A DNA stretch of 64,000 nt from Undibacterium sp. Jales W-56 (GCF_025548535.1 NZ_JAJLQW010000001.1:558001-622000), one strand, 5' to 3'; counted from the stretch's first letter, positions 1-8,247 are shown. Numbers and translations: made by a program. The notes: generated by a model not told the origin, from the letters alone.

Positions 1-689
1 TCGCCCAAGTTGTCGTTCAGGATCGCGCGGTCTTTTCCGCGCTGCCTGTCCTTGGCCGTGTTGGCGTAGTTCACGTTGTACGGCGGGTCGGTGAAGACCA
101 TGTCCACCAGTTCGTCTTGCAGCAGTTGCTTGTAGCTCCCGGCCTGCGTCGAGTCGCCGCACAGCAGACGGTGACCGCCGAGCAGCCAGATGTCGCCGGG
201 TCGCGAGATCGGCGTCTCGGTGATTTCCGGCACAGCGTCGTCATCGGTCTGGCCCGCGCCGTCGGCGTCCTCGCCAGAGAGCAAGTCGGCCAGGTCATCG
301 GCATCGAAACCCGTCAGCGCCAAATCGAAATCATCATCTTGCAGTGACACCAGTTCCACGCGCAGCATCGCTTCGTCCCAGCCTGCGTTCTCCGCGATGC
401 GGTTGTCGGCGATCACCAGTGCGCGGCGCTGAGTCGCGGACAGATGGTCGAGCACGACTACTGGCACCACTTCCATTCCAAGCTTCTGAGCGGCGGCGAG
501 CCGACCGTGACCGGCGACGATCACACCATCGCTCCCGGCCAAGATTGGGTTTGTAAAACCAAACTCGGCAATCGAGGCTGCGATCTGCGCGACTTGTTCC
601 TCCGAGTGCGTCCGTGCATTGCGGGCGTAGGGCAGCAGCTTGGTCGTCGGCCATTGCTCGATCTTGTCGGCCAACCAAGAGGCGGTCAT
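1..689 (-). CDS. ParB-N domain / DNA methyltransferase fusion, partial
   Basis: The reading frame is open from the ATG at 687-689 to the left edge, giving the first 229 residues of a longer protein. Residues about 10-125 form a ParB-type N-terminal (ParB/Srx) domain, recognisable by the LLPYARNARTHSEEQ and AGHGRLAAA segments. It is followed by an acidic linker, the GDxxLLGGHRLLCGDS entry to the catalytic domain, and a DPPYNVNY motif, the catalytic motif IV of beta-class amino methyltransferases. DPPY is most often found in N6-adenine enzymes. The gene overlaps its upstream paralogue by ATGA, so the two are probably translationally coupled. The C-terminal SAM-binding motif lies beyond the edge. 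Confidence 0.85.
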   Translation of the reverse strand, partial: MTASWLADKIEQWPTTKLLPYARNARTHSEEQVAQIAASIAEFGFTNPILAGSDGVIVAGHGRLAAAQKLGMEVVPVVVLDHLSATQRRALVIADNRIAENAGWDEAMLRVELVSLQDDDFDLALTGFDADDLADLLSGEDADGAGQTDDDAVPEITETPISRPGDIWLLGGHRLLCGDSTQAGSYKQLLQDELVDMVFTDPPYNVNYANTAKDRQRGKDRAILNDNLG

Positions 690-2089
690 TGCACCACCTC
701 GGTGTCTGCCAGTCGCTCGGCAGCAATGGCGTCGAAGGTCTGGCCGGTGGCCAGCAGCGTCACCGGCACGCCGGGAAAATTCTGCTGGAACCGCTTGACC
801 GCCACATCCACGTACTCGGGTGCGATTTCGACGGCGCGGCAGTGACGGCCCGTGCGCTCTGCGGCCAGCATCGTCGTGCCCGATCCACCGAAGGGCTCGA
901 ACACGATGTCACCGATGTTGGAGTACGCATCGAGAATGAATTCCGGCAACGCCACCGGGAACACGGCCGGGTGATCAATGTCCTGTCCGATCTTGCCCTT
1001 GTGGCGCATCACCCGAATCACCGAGTCGGGAATCCGGTTGTCCTGCGTGGGCTGGCCCGCGTGCGTCCAGCCGCCGACCTCGCCATCCTTGCTGCGCATC
1101 GCGGTCGAGGAGCCGTCGGCGCGCAGATGCGATTCCTGACCGGCGTGTTTGCAAGGCACGATCTTATTGGGCTTGCGGCTTTGCCGGTTGAAATGAAAAA
1201 CGAACTCGAAGCTGGGAGCCAGTCGTCCAGACCAGTCGCCGGGCATCCCCGGCCCTTGATCCCAGACGTACCACGCGAAACGCCGCCAGCATTGCGTGCG
1301 CATCCATCCGAGCCAGCCATCCCAATACGGGATGACTTCGTTGTCGCGGTGGATCAGCCCGAGGTTGACCAGGACTTGTGCGTCCTCGGCCACAGGCAGA
1401 CGTGCGAACACGCCGCGCATCAGGCCATCCCAATCGGTGATGCCGCCACTGGCATAGTTGCGCTGGTTGCCGTAGGGCGGCGAAGTGAAGCAGAGCTTCG
1501 TTTGTGCGCCATCCATCAGCGCCGCGATCACTACCGGGTCGGCGGCGTCGCCGCAGATCAGCCGGTGCCGACCCAAGGCCCAGACATCGCCGGTGCGAGA
1601 CACCGGCGTCGCCGGAGTGTCGGGCACATCGTCGGCGGCATCGGGCTCATTTTCGTCCTGCTCCTGCCCACTTTCATCGTCGGCAATCTCGTCAGCCAGC
1701 AAGGCTTCGATTTCGCCGTCCTCGAAGCCGGTCAGCGCGAGGTCGTATCCCGCCTCGGACAATTCGGTCAACTCCAGTGCCAGCAGTTCTTCGTTCCAGC
1801 CTGCGTCTAGTGCGAGGCGGTTGTCGGAGATGACGTAGGCGCGCTTCTGTGTCGGCGACAGGTGCGCCAGTTCAATCACCGGCACCTCAATCAGTCCCAG
1901 CTTGCGGGCGGCAGCCAAGCGACCGTGGCCCGCGATGATGCCGTTGTCGCCATCCACCAGCACAGGATTCGTCCAGCCATACTCGACGATACTGGCGGCG
2001 ATCTTGGCCACCTGCTCGTCGGTGTGGGTGCGCGGATTCCGGGCATAAGGAATCAGCGCCTCGACCTTGCGGTACTCGACGTTGAGCAT
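686..2089 (-). CDS. ParB-N domain / DNA methyltransferase fusion
   Basis: The protein is 467 residues. The N-terminal half is a ParB-like domain (LIPYARNPRTH, AGHGRLAAARKL), followed by an acidic linker and a beta-class DNA methyltransferase. Catalytic motif IV is TSPPY (about residue 202) and the SAM-binding motif FGGSGTT lies near residue 400, the beta-class order. SPPY-type motifs are commoner in N4-cytosine enzymes, but specificity cannot be read from sequence. The frame is open to 2452, but only the stretch from 2089 resembles the family, so I start there; the ribosome site is weak. Two terminator hairpins lie immediately upstream, so expression may need read-through. A likely role is methylating phage DNA against host restriction or adjusting gene control. 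Confidence 0.85.
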   Translation of the reverse strand: MLNVEYRKVEALIPYARNPRTHTDEQVAKIAASIVEYGWTNPVLVDGDNGIIAGHGRLAAARKLGLIEVPVIELAHLSPTQKRAYVISDNRLALDAGWNEELLALELTELSEAGYDLALTGFEDGEIEALLADEIADDESGQEQDENEPDAADDVPDTPATPVSRTGDVWALGRHRLICGDAADPVVIAALMDGAQTKLCFTSPPYGNQRNYASGGITDWDGLMRGVFARLPVAEDAQVLVNLGLIHRDNEVIPYWDGWLGWMRTQCWRRFAWYVWDQGPGMPGDWSGRLAPSFEFVFHFNRQSRKPNKIVPCKHAGQESHLRADGSSTAMRSKDGEVGGWTHAGQPTQDNRIPDSVIRVMRHKGKIGQDIDHPAVFPVALPEFILDAYSNIGDIVFEPFGGSGTTMLAAERTGRHCRAVEIAPEYVDVAVKRFQQNFPGVPVTLLATGQTFDAIAAERLADTEVVQ

Positions 2090-2106
2090 GTTCTGTTTGT
2101 GCTTCC

Positions 2107-2152
2107 CAAAAAAAGCAGCCCGGACGAGCAGGTGTTGAACCTCGTCGCGGGC
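2107..2152 (-). terminator. Strong intrinsic terminator just before the methyltransferase gene
   Basis: On the minus strand a GC-rich stem of about 11 pairs with one bulged base (arms 2141-2152 and 2118-2128, loop about 12 nt) is followed by TGC and seven T residues (2107-2113). This has the form of a Rho-independent terminator. It ends only about 18 nt before the methyltransferase start at 2089, which is unusual. Confidence 0.7.
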
Positions 2153-2177
2153 CGCAAGCGGCATTGCAGGATTGAAA

Positions 2178-2214
2178 TGAAAAACCCGCCGACGTTTAAG
2201 ACCGTGGGCGGGTT
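2178..2214 (-). terminator. Intrinsic terminator at the end of the replication operon
   Basis: On the minus strand, arms AACCCGCC (2207-2214) and GGCGGGTT (2183-2190) are followed by a short T run (TTTTTC). It lies downstream of the DUF6362 gene and directly upstream of the second, stronger terminator, so together they form a tandem terminator. Confidence 0.65.
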
Positions 2215-2241
2215 CGTGATGTGTGGCCGATGGTGGCGGGG

Positions 2242-2276
2242 TGCAAACTGCAAACCCTGCAAACCTCGGTTTGCAG
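2242..2276. repeat. Cluster of direct and inverted 9-bp repeats
   Basis: CTGCAAACC occurs twice in tandem (2248-2256, 2257-2265), preceded by a partial copy at 2242-2248 (TGCAAAC) and followed after two bases by its exact inverse GGTTTGCAG (2268-2276). The last two copies form a perfect palindromic arm pair. The cluster lies upstream of the tandem terminators in the leftward direction and looks like a protein-binding array or a small hairpin, not coding sequence. Confidence 0.6.
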
Positions 2277-2485
2277 TCGGACGCTAGAGCAATGCCGCGC
2301 TCGCGCCCCCCGCATTGCGATTTGGCGAGGAAGGACCCCTTTTGCCTCGGGCCAACTCCGCTACTGACGCACCTTTCGCAACCATAGCCGTCACTGTAGG
2401 GTAAAACCGCCCGAGATGCGACACACCTGCCGTGTCCCAAAACCCGAAGCAACCCGAAGCGTTCCGCATTAGCCAGAAGCCTTTG

Positions 2486-2899
2486 TCAATATTGCTCAAT
2501 ATTGTTCATGCCATCACGGGCCATGACACCGTTGAGCCGGTCAGTCACAGTCTGCAATGCGCGCTGCCAGTGACGTTGTGCCGTCTTGGTGCAGCAAGCA
2601 AAGCGGATGGAGATGTCTCTCCAGCCATACCGCTTGGCACGCATCCATACGAGGTGACGCTGCTCGACGTCAAGCCATTGCACCCAACGCATCGTCTCCA
2701 GCATCCGGTCGATGTCAACCGGGCTTGGTGGGAAGGGCCGGTACACAGTCTCTCCAGCCGAGAACGCTTCCCACTCCTTGCGCACGAAGGCAGGCCACGT
2801 ATTGAAGTAGCCCTGCACACGTACCGGAGGCAGGCGTCGTCCGGTGTCAGCAGCATCCGAGAAGCGTGCAGCCACGTCATCAATCGTCCACTCAGCCAT
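2486..2899 (-). CDS. Phage DUF6362-family protein
   Basis: The protein is 137 residues from the ATG at 2899 (MAEWTIDDVA). I recognise the conserved N-terminal part with RRLPPVRVQGYFNTWP, which matches my recollection of the DUF6362 family found in proteobacterial prophages. A later basic segment (YGWRDISIRFACCTKTAQRHW) reads like a helix-turn-helix, so a DNA-binding or small-terminase-like role is possible but unproven. It overlaps the preceding small gene by a few bases and is the last gene of the replication operon before the tandem terminators. Confidence 0.75.
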   Translation of the reverse strand: MAEWTIDDVAARFSDAADTGRRLPPVRVQGYFNTWPAFVRKEWEAFSAGETVYRPFPPSPVDIDRMLETMRWVQWLDVEQRHLVWMRAKRYGWRDISIRFACCTKTAQRHWQRALQTVTDRLNGVMARDGMNNIEQY

Positions 2900-3101
2900 G
2901 ACATGTCCCTCCTGCACCGTACAGCCGTTCACCGATGCGTCGCACGATCTCGCGCTCGATGAAGTCCAAGCGTTCGTCAGACTCGTTGACCACCAGGATG
3001 TGTTGGTCGCGCCAGCCGTTGCGCTTCATTGCTTCCAGATCCGTGAGCTGTGGTTGCAGCCGTCCAAGGGCGCATTGGTATTGGGATGCCGGTACCTTCA
3101 T
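2892..3101 (-). CDS. Small conserved phage protein, function unknown
   Basis: This 69-residue protein starts at the ATG at 3101 (MKVPASQYQC) and overlaps the stop of the RuvC-like gene by ATGA. The middle, DQHILVVNESDERLDFIE, is acidic and likely helical. A longer upstream frame exists, but it lies inside the RuvC-like gene and has the arginine-rich composition of a shadow frame. The tight overlaps on both sides show co-translation with the resolvase and DUF6362 genes. I cannot assign a function. Confidence 0.65.
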   Translation of the reverse strand: MKVPASQYQCALGRLQPQLTDLEAMKRNGWRDQHILVVNESDERLDFIEREIVRRIGERLYGAGGTCHG

Positions 3102-3712
3102 GACAGCACCTCCATCTGTCCCGTCTCGATGACCCAGTACAACAGAGCAAGGGCATCGGCTTCGTTGTCGTCGGCAACTGTTAGGCCTCGCTTCATGGTT
3201 GCTGCAATCATCTCGGCTTTGCTGGCATTGCCTTTGCCGGTCGCGTGCTTCTTGATCGTGCCGACCGGTACGCCCTGGTAGGGAATCTGGTGGTGCTCGC
3301 ACCATGCGGTGAGCGTGGCCAGATAACCACCGTAAGCATGGGCCGCATCGACTCCGACATGGCGACGTACTTCTTCGAAGAACACCGCATCGACCTTGTC
3401 GAGCCCGGCCTTGATCTCACTGAGCCAACGTCGGAACTTGAGAAACCGCATCCCACCACCTTCAAATCGTCCACCAGAGCGTTGGGCGTGGAAGGCCGCG
3501 CTGCCATGCCGGATCAGCCCATCCTCTTGCAGCGTGGCCCAGCCAGTCGTGGTGCCCAAGTCGATGGCGATGATGGAAAAGCGCTGGCCTGACGCAGCCG
3601 ACTCATTACGTCGTAACTCCTCTACGTGTGTGTGCGTATGCGCGCGTGAGCGGTAAACGTCTTGATGGGTCAGCTGCGTCAGTTGGCCTTGAATTTCTTG
3701 TTTTTGAATCAT
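3098..3712 (-). CDS. RuvC-like Holliday junction resolvase (RNase H fold)
   Basis: The protein is 204 residues, preceded by a GAGGA ribosome site. The RNase H-fold features of RuvC-type nucleases are visible: first strand IIAIDLGTTTG with the catalytic Asp near residue 51, FFEE near residue 112 supplying the second acidic residue, a conserved lysine-rich turn, and a C-terminal DDNEADALALL segment with the last acidic residues. The first 40 residues are poorly conserved-looking. In phages such enzymes resolve branched DNA after replication or recombination. The position directly after the primase-helicase gene fits that role. Confidence 0.8.
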   Translation of the reverse strand: MIQKQEIQGQLTQLTHQDVYRSRAHTHTHVEELRRNESAASGQRFSIIAIDLGTTTGWATLQEDGLIRHGSAAFHAQRSGGRFEGGGMRFLKFRRWLSEIKAGLDKVDAVFFEEVRRHVGVDAAHAYGGYLATLTAWCEHHQIPYQGVPVGTIKKHATGKGNASKAEMIAATMKRGLTVADDNEADALALLYWVIETGQMEVLS

Positions 3713-3722
3713 GATGTCGTCC

Positions 3723-6041
3723 TCAATCGTTGATGTATGGATAGGAGGTTTGCGGGGCGCTTGCGGGTTCTTTCAGGCCAATGCCAACAAAGCCTCGAAT
3801 ACCGATGGCGTTGCGCCACTTCTCAAAGCGGCGCGACAGCAACAAGTCGGAAAACCGCCTGTTCGAGCCCACGTATTCGCCTACCGAATCGGCCCATGCC
3901 TTCCAGTCATTGAACAATTCGATGGTCAGTGCCTTGGCATTCGAGTGCAGCACGCAACGCTCGGCAATCCAGCGCCCGAGCGCGTCCTCGGCTTCGAAAT
4001 ACTCGTCGGTGGCTTCCACCACCGATTGCGGTGGTCGTAGTCCAGTGCGCTGCCATTCGAGACATCCGGCCACTGCCCACGCCAGAATCCCGTCACGCTC
4101 GGCCAGCAGCTTCTCGGTGAGGTGCTTGTCGCGCTTCTCGGCGGGGATCGTTACCGTGAACGGGATCAGGTGCAGCCTGCGACGCATCGCTTCGTCGATG
4201 TTGCGAATAGCGGGCTTGTGGTTGCCCGCGATCACCAGCTTGAATTGCGGCGAAAACTGGAAGAAGTCTTGCCGCATGAAGCGCGCTGAGATCGGGTCGC
4301 CCCCGGTCATCGACTTCACCTTCGATTCCGCCCAGCGCCGTCCTTGCTCGGTTTCCACTGAGCACACCATGCGCGCACCACGTAGCCCGGCCATGTCGGT
4401 CGGATGCCGGTCGGAGCGCGATTCCATGAACGTGTCCATCGGCGCACTGGTGGCGTACTCGCCGAGAATGCTGGCGATGGTGTTGATGAACACCGATTTG
4501 CCGTTCCCGCCAGTGCCATAGATGAAGAACAGCGCGTGCTCCCGCGTCGACCCGGTCAGCGCGTAGCCCACCATGCGCGCGAGATAACTCTGCAGCGGCT
4601 CGTCGCCATTGGTGGCTGAAGCCAGAAAGGTCAGCCAGACCGGGCATTCGCCCTTGGGTGTCGCCGTGGTGATCTTGGTCGAACGATCCGTGCGCTCGTG
4701 TGGCGTGAGCAGTCCGGTGTGCAGATTGAGTGCGCCGCCGGGCGTGTTGAGCAGCCATGGGTCGGCGTCCCATTCTTCGCTGGTGGCCGCGTGTCTGCGG
4801 TCGGTGCGCGCCAGCCTCTCGACGCCGCCCACGGTGCTGCTGGATGCCAGTTTGGTGGCGGTGCGATGGCTGTCCACCGACAGTGCCGCATCGCGGCAGA
4901 CGTTGCGGATCAGGTGCTGCGCCTTGAGGGTTTCTTCGTGCTGCCAGCGCTGGCCCGTCCATACCAACCATCGCCCCCACGCGCAGACGTAGCGCCAGTC
5001 CTCGGCGAATTTGCGGGTGAAGGCCAGCGCCAACGCGTCTTCCGTCGCCCAGACACTGCGCTCTCCATCCGTTCCGTCACCCGAACTCGCGCCAGAAGAC
5101 GGTACGGTGGGTTGCATCACGTAGCGCTCGCCACGCTCGATAAAGGCGACGACATCGAAGCCTTCGGCCAGCGCGTCGGCGGCATCCCAGCCAGCAGGCT
5201 TGTCGTCCGGAGGCAGCAGCACGGCGCAACTGGATGCGCCAGCCGCCAACACTGCTTCTGCCGCACGCAGCCCGTACTCCCATCCGGGTTTGTCCTTGTC
5301 CGGCCAGACCAGCACTGCCTTGCCTGCGACCGGGCTCCAGTCGGTTTTGTCAACGGGTGCGTTGGCACCGTGCATGGCCGTGGTGGCGGTGATGCTGGCA
5401 TCGATCAGCGCCTGCGCGCATTTCTCGCCTTCGACCAGGATCACCAGATCGGCGGGCAGCAGGCCGGGCTGGTTGTAAAGCGGACGCGGATCGGGCGGCG
5501 TCATCTTGCGGCGCTTGGCGTCCCACGGCCGGAACTCCTTGCGCTGCACGCCATCCTCATCCACCGGGTCATAGCGGTAGACGCACGCAATCAAATGACT
5601 GTCGGCGTCAAAGTAGTCCCACTTGGCCGTGGCCGGGCCGAGATCATCCGTGGCAGCGTCCTTTTTGCGCTTGCTTGCGGTGCGACCTGTCACCGGCATC
5701 GGACGCCCGAGCAGGCTGCGCGCCAGCTCGAGTACCCGCGCAAAGTCGATGTGAACGTCGCATCCCAGATTGGCAGCAAGCAGGTCGAAGATGTCGCCGC
5801 CGTTCCCGGTTGCCCGGTCAATCCAGAGCCCGGCGCGCTCGCCGATGATCTCGATCTCCAGGCTGCGTCCGGGACTGCCCAGCACGTCGCCGACGACCAG
5901 CTTGCCTTTGACGCGCTTGGCAGCAGGCAGCAGCAGTAGCAAGACGGACTCGATCTGCGACAGCAGAGCCGCCCGAATCTCGTCACGCTCATTGCTGGTG
6001 GCTACATCACGCGTGGGCGGAGCAGGATTGAAATCCAGCAT
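3723..6041 (-). CDS. P4-type primase-helicase
   Basis: The protein is 772 residues from the ATG at 6041, chosen because GGGAGGA precedes it at good distance; an ATG four codons upstream lacks this. The N-terminal part contains a primase-like region and a Toprim-like segment (LVILVEGEKCAQAL, then VLVWPDKDKPG). The C-terminal half is a superfamily 3 helicase of the phage P4/D5 class: Walker A GTGGNGKS near residue 507, Walker B region ARMVCSVETE, and motif C region KLVIAGNHKP. It should prime and unwind the element's DNA, allowing autonomous replication. It overlaps the upstream gene by about 35 bases. Confidence 0.9.
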   Translation of the reverse strand: MLDFNPAPPTRDVATSNERDEIRAALLSQIESVLLLLLPAAKRVKGKLVVGDVLGSPGRSLEIEIIGERAGLWIDRATGNGGDIFDLLAANLGCDVHIDFARVLELARSLLGRPMPVTGRTASKRKKDAATDDLGPATAKWDYFDADSHLIACVYRYDPVDEDGVQRKEFRPWDAKRRKMTPPDPRPLYNQPGLLPADLVILVEGEKCAQALIDASITATTAMHGANAPVDKTDWSPVAGKAVLVWPDKDKPGWEYGLRAAEAVLAAGASSCAVLLPPDDKPAGWDAADALAEGFDVVAFIERGERYVMQPTVPSSGASSGDGTDGERSVWATEDALALAFTRKFAEDWRYVCAWGRWLVWTGQRWQHEETLKAQHLIRNVCRDAALSVDSHRTATKLASSSTVGGVERLARTDRRHAATSEEWDADPWLLNTPGGALNLHTGLLTPHERTDRSTKITTATPKGECPVWLTFLASATNGDEPLQSYLARMVGYALTGSTREHALFFIYGTGGNGKSVFINTIASILGEYATSAPMDTFMESRSDRHPTDMAGLRGARMVCSVETEQGRRWAESKVKSMTGGDPISARFMRQDFFQFSPQFKLVIAGNHKPAIRNIDEAMRRRLHLIPFTVTIPAEKRDKHLTEKLLAERDGILAWAVAGCLEWQRTGLRPPQSVVEATDEYFEAEDALGRWIAERCVLHSNAKALTIELFNDWKAWADSVGEYVGSNRRFSDLLLSRRFEKWRNAIGIRGFVGIGLKEPASAPQTSYPYIND

Positions 6042-6390
6042 GCTTCCTCCCATTCGTTGTTCTTGTGGTGGCGCTGAGCGCTTGTGGCTCGTGCGGCAGG
6101 TAGTGGGTCTTGCGCGCCACTTCCCGCAGAAACACCGGATTCAAATCGACCAAGGCTGCCCACGCCTCCAGATCGCGGCCTTCCAGAAATGATCGGCCTG
6201 AACGCAACTCGTCCTTGTTGCCGCATCGAGAGTCGACCATCGCCTGACAGATCACAGCCACGATCAGCCGTTTCTCCGGAGTCGGCCCGGTGGCATGGCG
6301 CAACAGCAGACGCTCGATGGCGCGAATGCCGACCAAGGGGCGCGGTAGATCTGCCTTGGCGTGTTCCCGTACTTGGATGGAGGTCATCAT
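6007..6390 (-). CDS. Phage protein of unknown function
   Basis: About 127 residues from the tandem ATGATG at 6385-6390, preceded by GGAGGACGCA. It overlaps the nuclease stop upstream and the primase start downstream. The middle (LRSGRSFLEGRDLEAWAALVDLNPVFLREVAR) is likely helical. I do not recognise the family. Its position between a PD-(D/E)XK nuclease and a primase suggests a replication or recombination accessory. Confidence 0.65.
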   Translation of the reverse strand: MMTSIQVREHAKADLPRPLVGIRAIERLLLRHATGPTPEKRLIVAVICQAMVDSRCGNKDELRSGRSFLEGRDLEAWAALVDLNPVFLREVARKTHYLPHEPQALSATTRTTNGRKHAGFQSCSAHA

Positions 6391-7142
6391 TGCGTCCTCC
6401 AGCAGCGATCTTGGTATGCGCACATCCGGCACTCGAAGTGCGTGGATTCGGCGTAGCCGCGTGGCAGGAGTTCTTCTGCCTCGGTAGCCCGAACGATGCG
6501 CACGGCACGATCCGACATTCGCTGCGCGAGCAGTCCATCAAACGGCACGAGTTCGAGCCACAATTCCTGCGTGTCCTTGTTGATCGCGGTGAAAAGCGCC
6601 GGGTTGTCGGCCAAGCCAGGGCAGGTTTCGTGCAGGTAGGCTTGATAGACAGCCAACTGCGCGGCGTATACCGGCTTGGCCAGCGCGACGCCTTTCTTCG
6701 CGCACTCACGCCAGCTCTTGTCGTTCATGGTTTTGCATTCCCACAGCATCGGGCAGGACAGCCCGAGTTCGACCGGAACGGCGGTCACGATGCCATCGAC
6801 ATGGCCAGCGATGCGTCCGTCGGCAACCGCGAAGCCGAATTGCTCGCCGGAGGCGTCGCGGGTCTGCAATTCAAAGCCAGCAATTTGCAGCCAGCGGATC
6901 GCCAGCATTTCCAGCGAATGACCTACCTCGAATATGCGCAACACACGACCGGGAAAATCGCGCCCCGGGTCGGCGGGGGCACCGGCGTACTCGAACTGCA
7001 AGGCGCGCTCGCACGCAATCCCGAGCCTGGATGCGCCAAGGTAGGTTCGGGATGGCTGGCTTTGCCGCTCTTGCGTCAGGGCGGCATCCACCAGTGCAGC
7101 GATGCGCTCATGCATCTTGGGTCGGTGATTGAAGTCGAGCAT
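6387..7142 (-). CDS. PD-(D/E)XK nuclease with Cas4/AddB-like Fe-S cysteines
   Basis: The protein is 251 residues from the ATG at 7142; the upstream extension is arginine-rich and lies inside the DUF6511 frame. The nuclease core is visible: GHVDGIV with the catalytic Asp near residue 116, LWECKT with Glu135 and Lys137, and QLAVYQAYL as the following helix. One cysteine near residue 44 (GIACERALQF) and three at the C-terminus (CRMCAYQDRC) match the spacing pattern of the 4Fe-4S cluster of Cas4/AddB nucleases. It probably resects DNA ends for the Sak4-like annealing/recombination module encoded two genes upstream. Confidence 0.8.
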   Translation of the reverse strand: MLDFNHRPKMHERIAALVDAALTQERQSQPSRTYLGASRLGIACERALQFEYAGAPADPGRDFPGRVLRIFEVGHSLEMLAIRWLQIAGFELQTRDASGEQFGFAVADGRIAGHVDGIVTAVPVELGLSCPMLWECKTMNDKSWRECAKKGVALAKPVYAAQLAVYQAYLHETCPGLADNPALFTAINKDTQELWLELVPFDGLLAQRMSDRAVRIVRATEAEELLPRGYAESTHFECRMCAYQDRCWRTQ

Positions 7143-7621
7143 CACGCCTCCCAAGGAATGTCGTCGGCCATATCGGCGAACGGATCGGCACAGGGCTTGG
7201 GCAGGTCTTGCCCGGCCAGCCGTACCGACGGATAGCGCATGTTCTCGTGGGCGAGCGTCATGGAATCGACGTAGCACGTCACGATGGCATCGATCACGCG
7301 CAGGGCTTCCTGCTCGGAGTAGTGACCGAGTGGCTTGTCGAAGCCGATTTCGCCAGCCGCATCGCCGAAGGGGCGAAGGCAACGGCGCATGGCTTGCTGT
7401 TCGAGCGGAGAGACATCAATCATGAGTGCCTCCCGCGTCAACGTGTCGGACAGCGATGGATCGGATTTGCCCCACGCGCCATACAGCGCGTGAAACGCAT
7501 CCTGACAGCGACGGGAGCAAAACACCCAGTCGATGGGATAGCGGTGCGGTTCGCCTACTTTGAAACGGTTGTCCGTGTGGCCGTAACCGCGCGCCTGTCG
7601 ATGGCATACCCAGCATTTCAC
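7142..7621 (-). CDS. DUF6511-family zinc-finger-like phage protein
   Basis: The protein is 159 residues and starts with GTG at 7619-7621, directly after a strong AAGGAGG ribosome site. The N-terminus has paired cysteines (MKCWVCHRQARGYGHTDN and FCSRRCQDAF) forming a probable four-cysteine zinc site, as I recall for DUF6511 proteins of proteobacterial prophages. The rest is acidic with no motif I recognise. Its stop overlaps the nuclease ATG, so the two are co-translated. Function is unknown. Confidence 0.75.
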   Translation of the reverse strand: MKCWVCHRQARGYGHTDNRFKVGEPHRYPIDWVFCSRRCQDAFHALYGAWGKSDPSLSDTLTREALMIDVSPLEQQAMRRCLRPFGDAAGEIGFDKPLGHYSEQEALRVIDAIVTCYVDSMTLAHENMRYPSVRLAGQDLPKPCADPFADMADDIPWEA

Positions 7622-7630
7622 ACCCCCTCC

Positions 7631-8233
7631 TTATTGCGCCCATGAGGGCTTGCTGATCGGGGCGCGTGCGCTAGCCGCCGGCGTGGATGGGGACACGGGA
7701 GCCGGAGCTGCCGTGCCAGTCGATGGCGTACCGCTCATCAGTCGGGCGTAGTCCTTGTGATCGGGCTCGATGGCCTGCCGGATCGTGTTGCGGTCGTCGC
7801 CACGACTGTCTTTTTCGATGTCGATGCGCCCGATGAATACCAGCCCGTCGAGTTCACCGAAGTGCTGGATGCGGCGTGCGGTCTGTGCGTGCGCGCTGTT
7901 GTCCTGTGGGCTCACGCCACGGGCAGAGTTGAGCGCTGCACGCAGAAATGCCCGGCCCATGTTTGCCCACTCGTCGCTCTTGGAGGAGTGGAGCCCGACC
8001 AGCGACCACATCTTGCGTTTGGCAAACTGGCCATCGAGCACGACAAACTCGGCATTCAAAAAAACGCTGCCGGTCTGTTCTGATTCGGTTGCCCAGCCTC
8101 CAGTCCAGCCGCGTGACGCATCGTCGTAGCCGCCCGGTTTGATGGTCATGCGCACCTTCACCAGCGTGCCTTTCGGGACGAGGTCGAATCCTGCTTGTTG
8201 TCCGGCATCGTTAAAGTCGTTCCATTGGGTCAT
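7631..8233 (-). CDS. Putative phage single-strand DNA-binding protein (DUF669-like)
   Basis: About 200 residues from the ATG at 8233 (MTQWNDFNDAG), which has AGGAGATCGAT ahead of it; an ATG six codons upstream is less well placed. The N-terminal half reads as beta strands (KGTLVKVRMTIKPGGYDD, NAEFVVLDGQFAKRKMW) and the C-terminus is a Pro/Ala-rich tail ending in SKPSWAQ, similar in style to single-strand DNA-binding proteins. DUF669-type proteins are often encoded beside Sak4-like recombinases, as here. The assignment rests mainly on context and general character, not on a diagnostic motif. Confidence 0.55.
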   Translation of the reverse strand: MTQWNDFNDAGQQAGFDLVPKGTLVKVRMTIKPGGYDDASRGWTGGWATESEQTGSVFLNAEFVVLDGQFAKRKMWSLVGLHSSKSDEWANMGRAFLRAALNSARGVSPQDNSAHAQTARRIQHFGELDGLVFIGRIDIEKDSRGDDRNTIRQAIEPDHKDYARLMSGTPSTGTAAPAPVSPSTPAASARAPISKPSWAQ

Positions 8234-8247
8234 ATCGATCTCCTGAT

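Larger units (their letters stand above)
2090..2485. other. Gap between DUF6362 gene and methyltransferase gene
   Basis: This roughly 400-base stretch holds the two minus-strand terminators and the repeat cluster. The only local reading frame is a 71-codon minus-strand frame at 2284-2499 with a TTG start, overlapping the end of the DUF6362 gene. It matches nothing I recognise, so I do not call it a gene. I could not place a promoter with confidence. Confidence 0.5.

Noticed and set aside
614..1810. 398-codon plus-strand frame opposite the methyltransferase gene
   Set aside because: It mirrors the minus-strand gene in a GC-rich stretch and has no family-like segment or ribosome site.
2090..2452. 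N-terminal extension of the methyltransferase frame up to 2452
   Set aside because: The extension crosses both terminators and the repeat cluster and does not look like protein sequence; the ParB-like domain begins right after the ATG at 2089.
2284..2499. 71-codon minus-strand frame with TTG start
   Set aside because: It overlaps the end of the DUF6362 gene, has a weak start and no recognisable content; it may be real but I cannot support it.
2487..2504. CAATATTG repeated twice at the 3' end of the DUF6362 gene
   Set aside because: It is coding sequence (NNIEQY end) and the repeat is explained by the AT-rich codons.
4698..5939. 413-codon plus-strand frame opposite the primase-helicase gene
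   Set aside because: It is the antisense shadow of a gene with clear helicase motifs.
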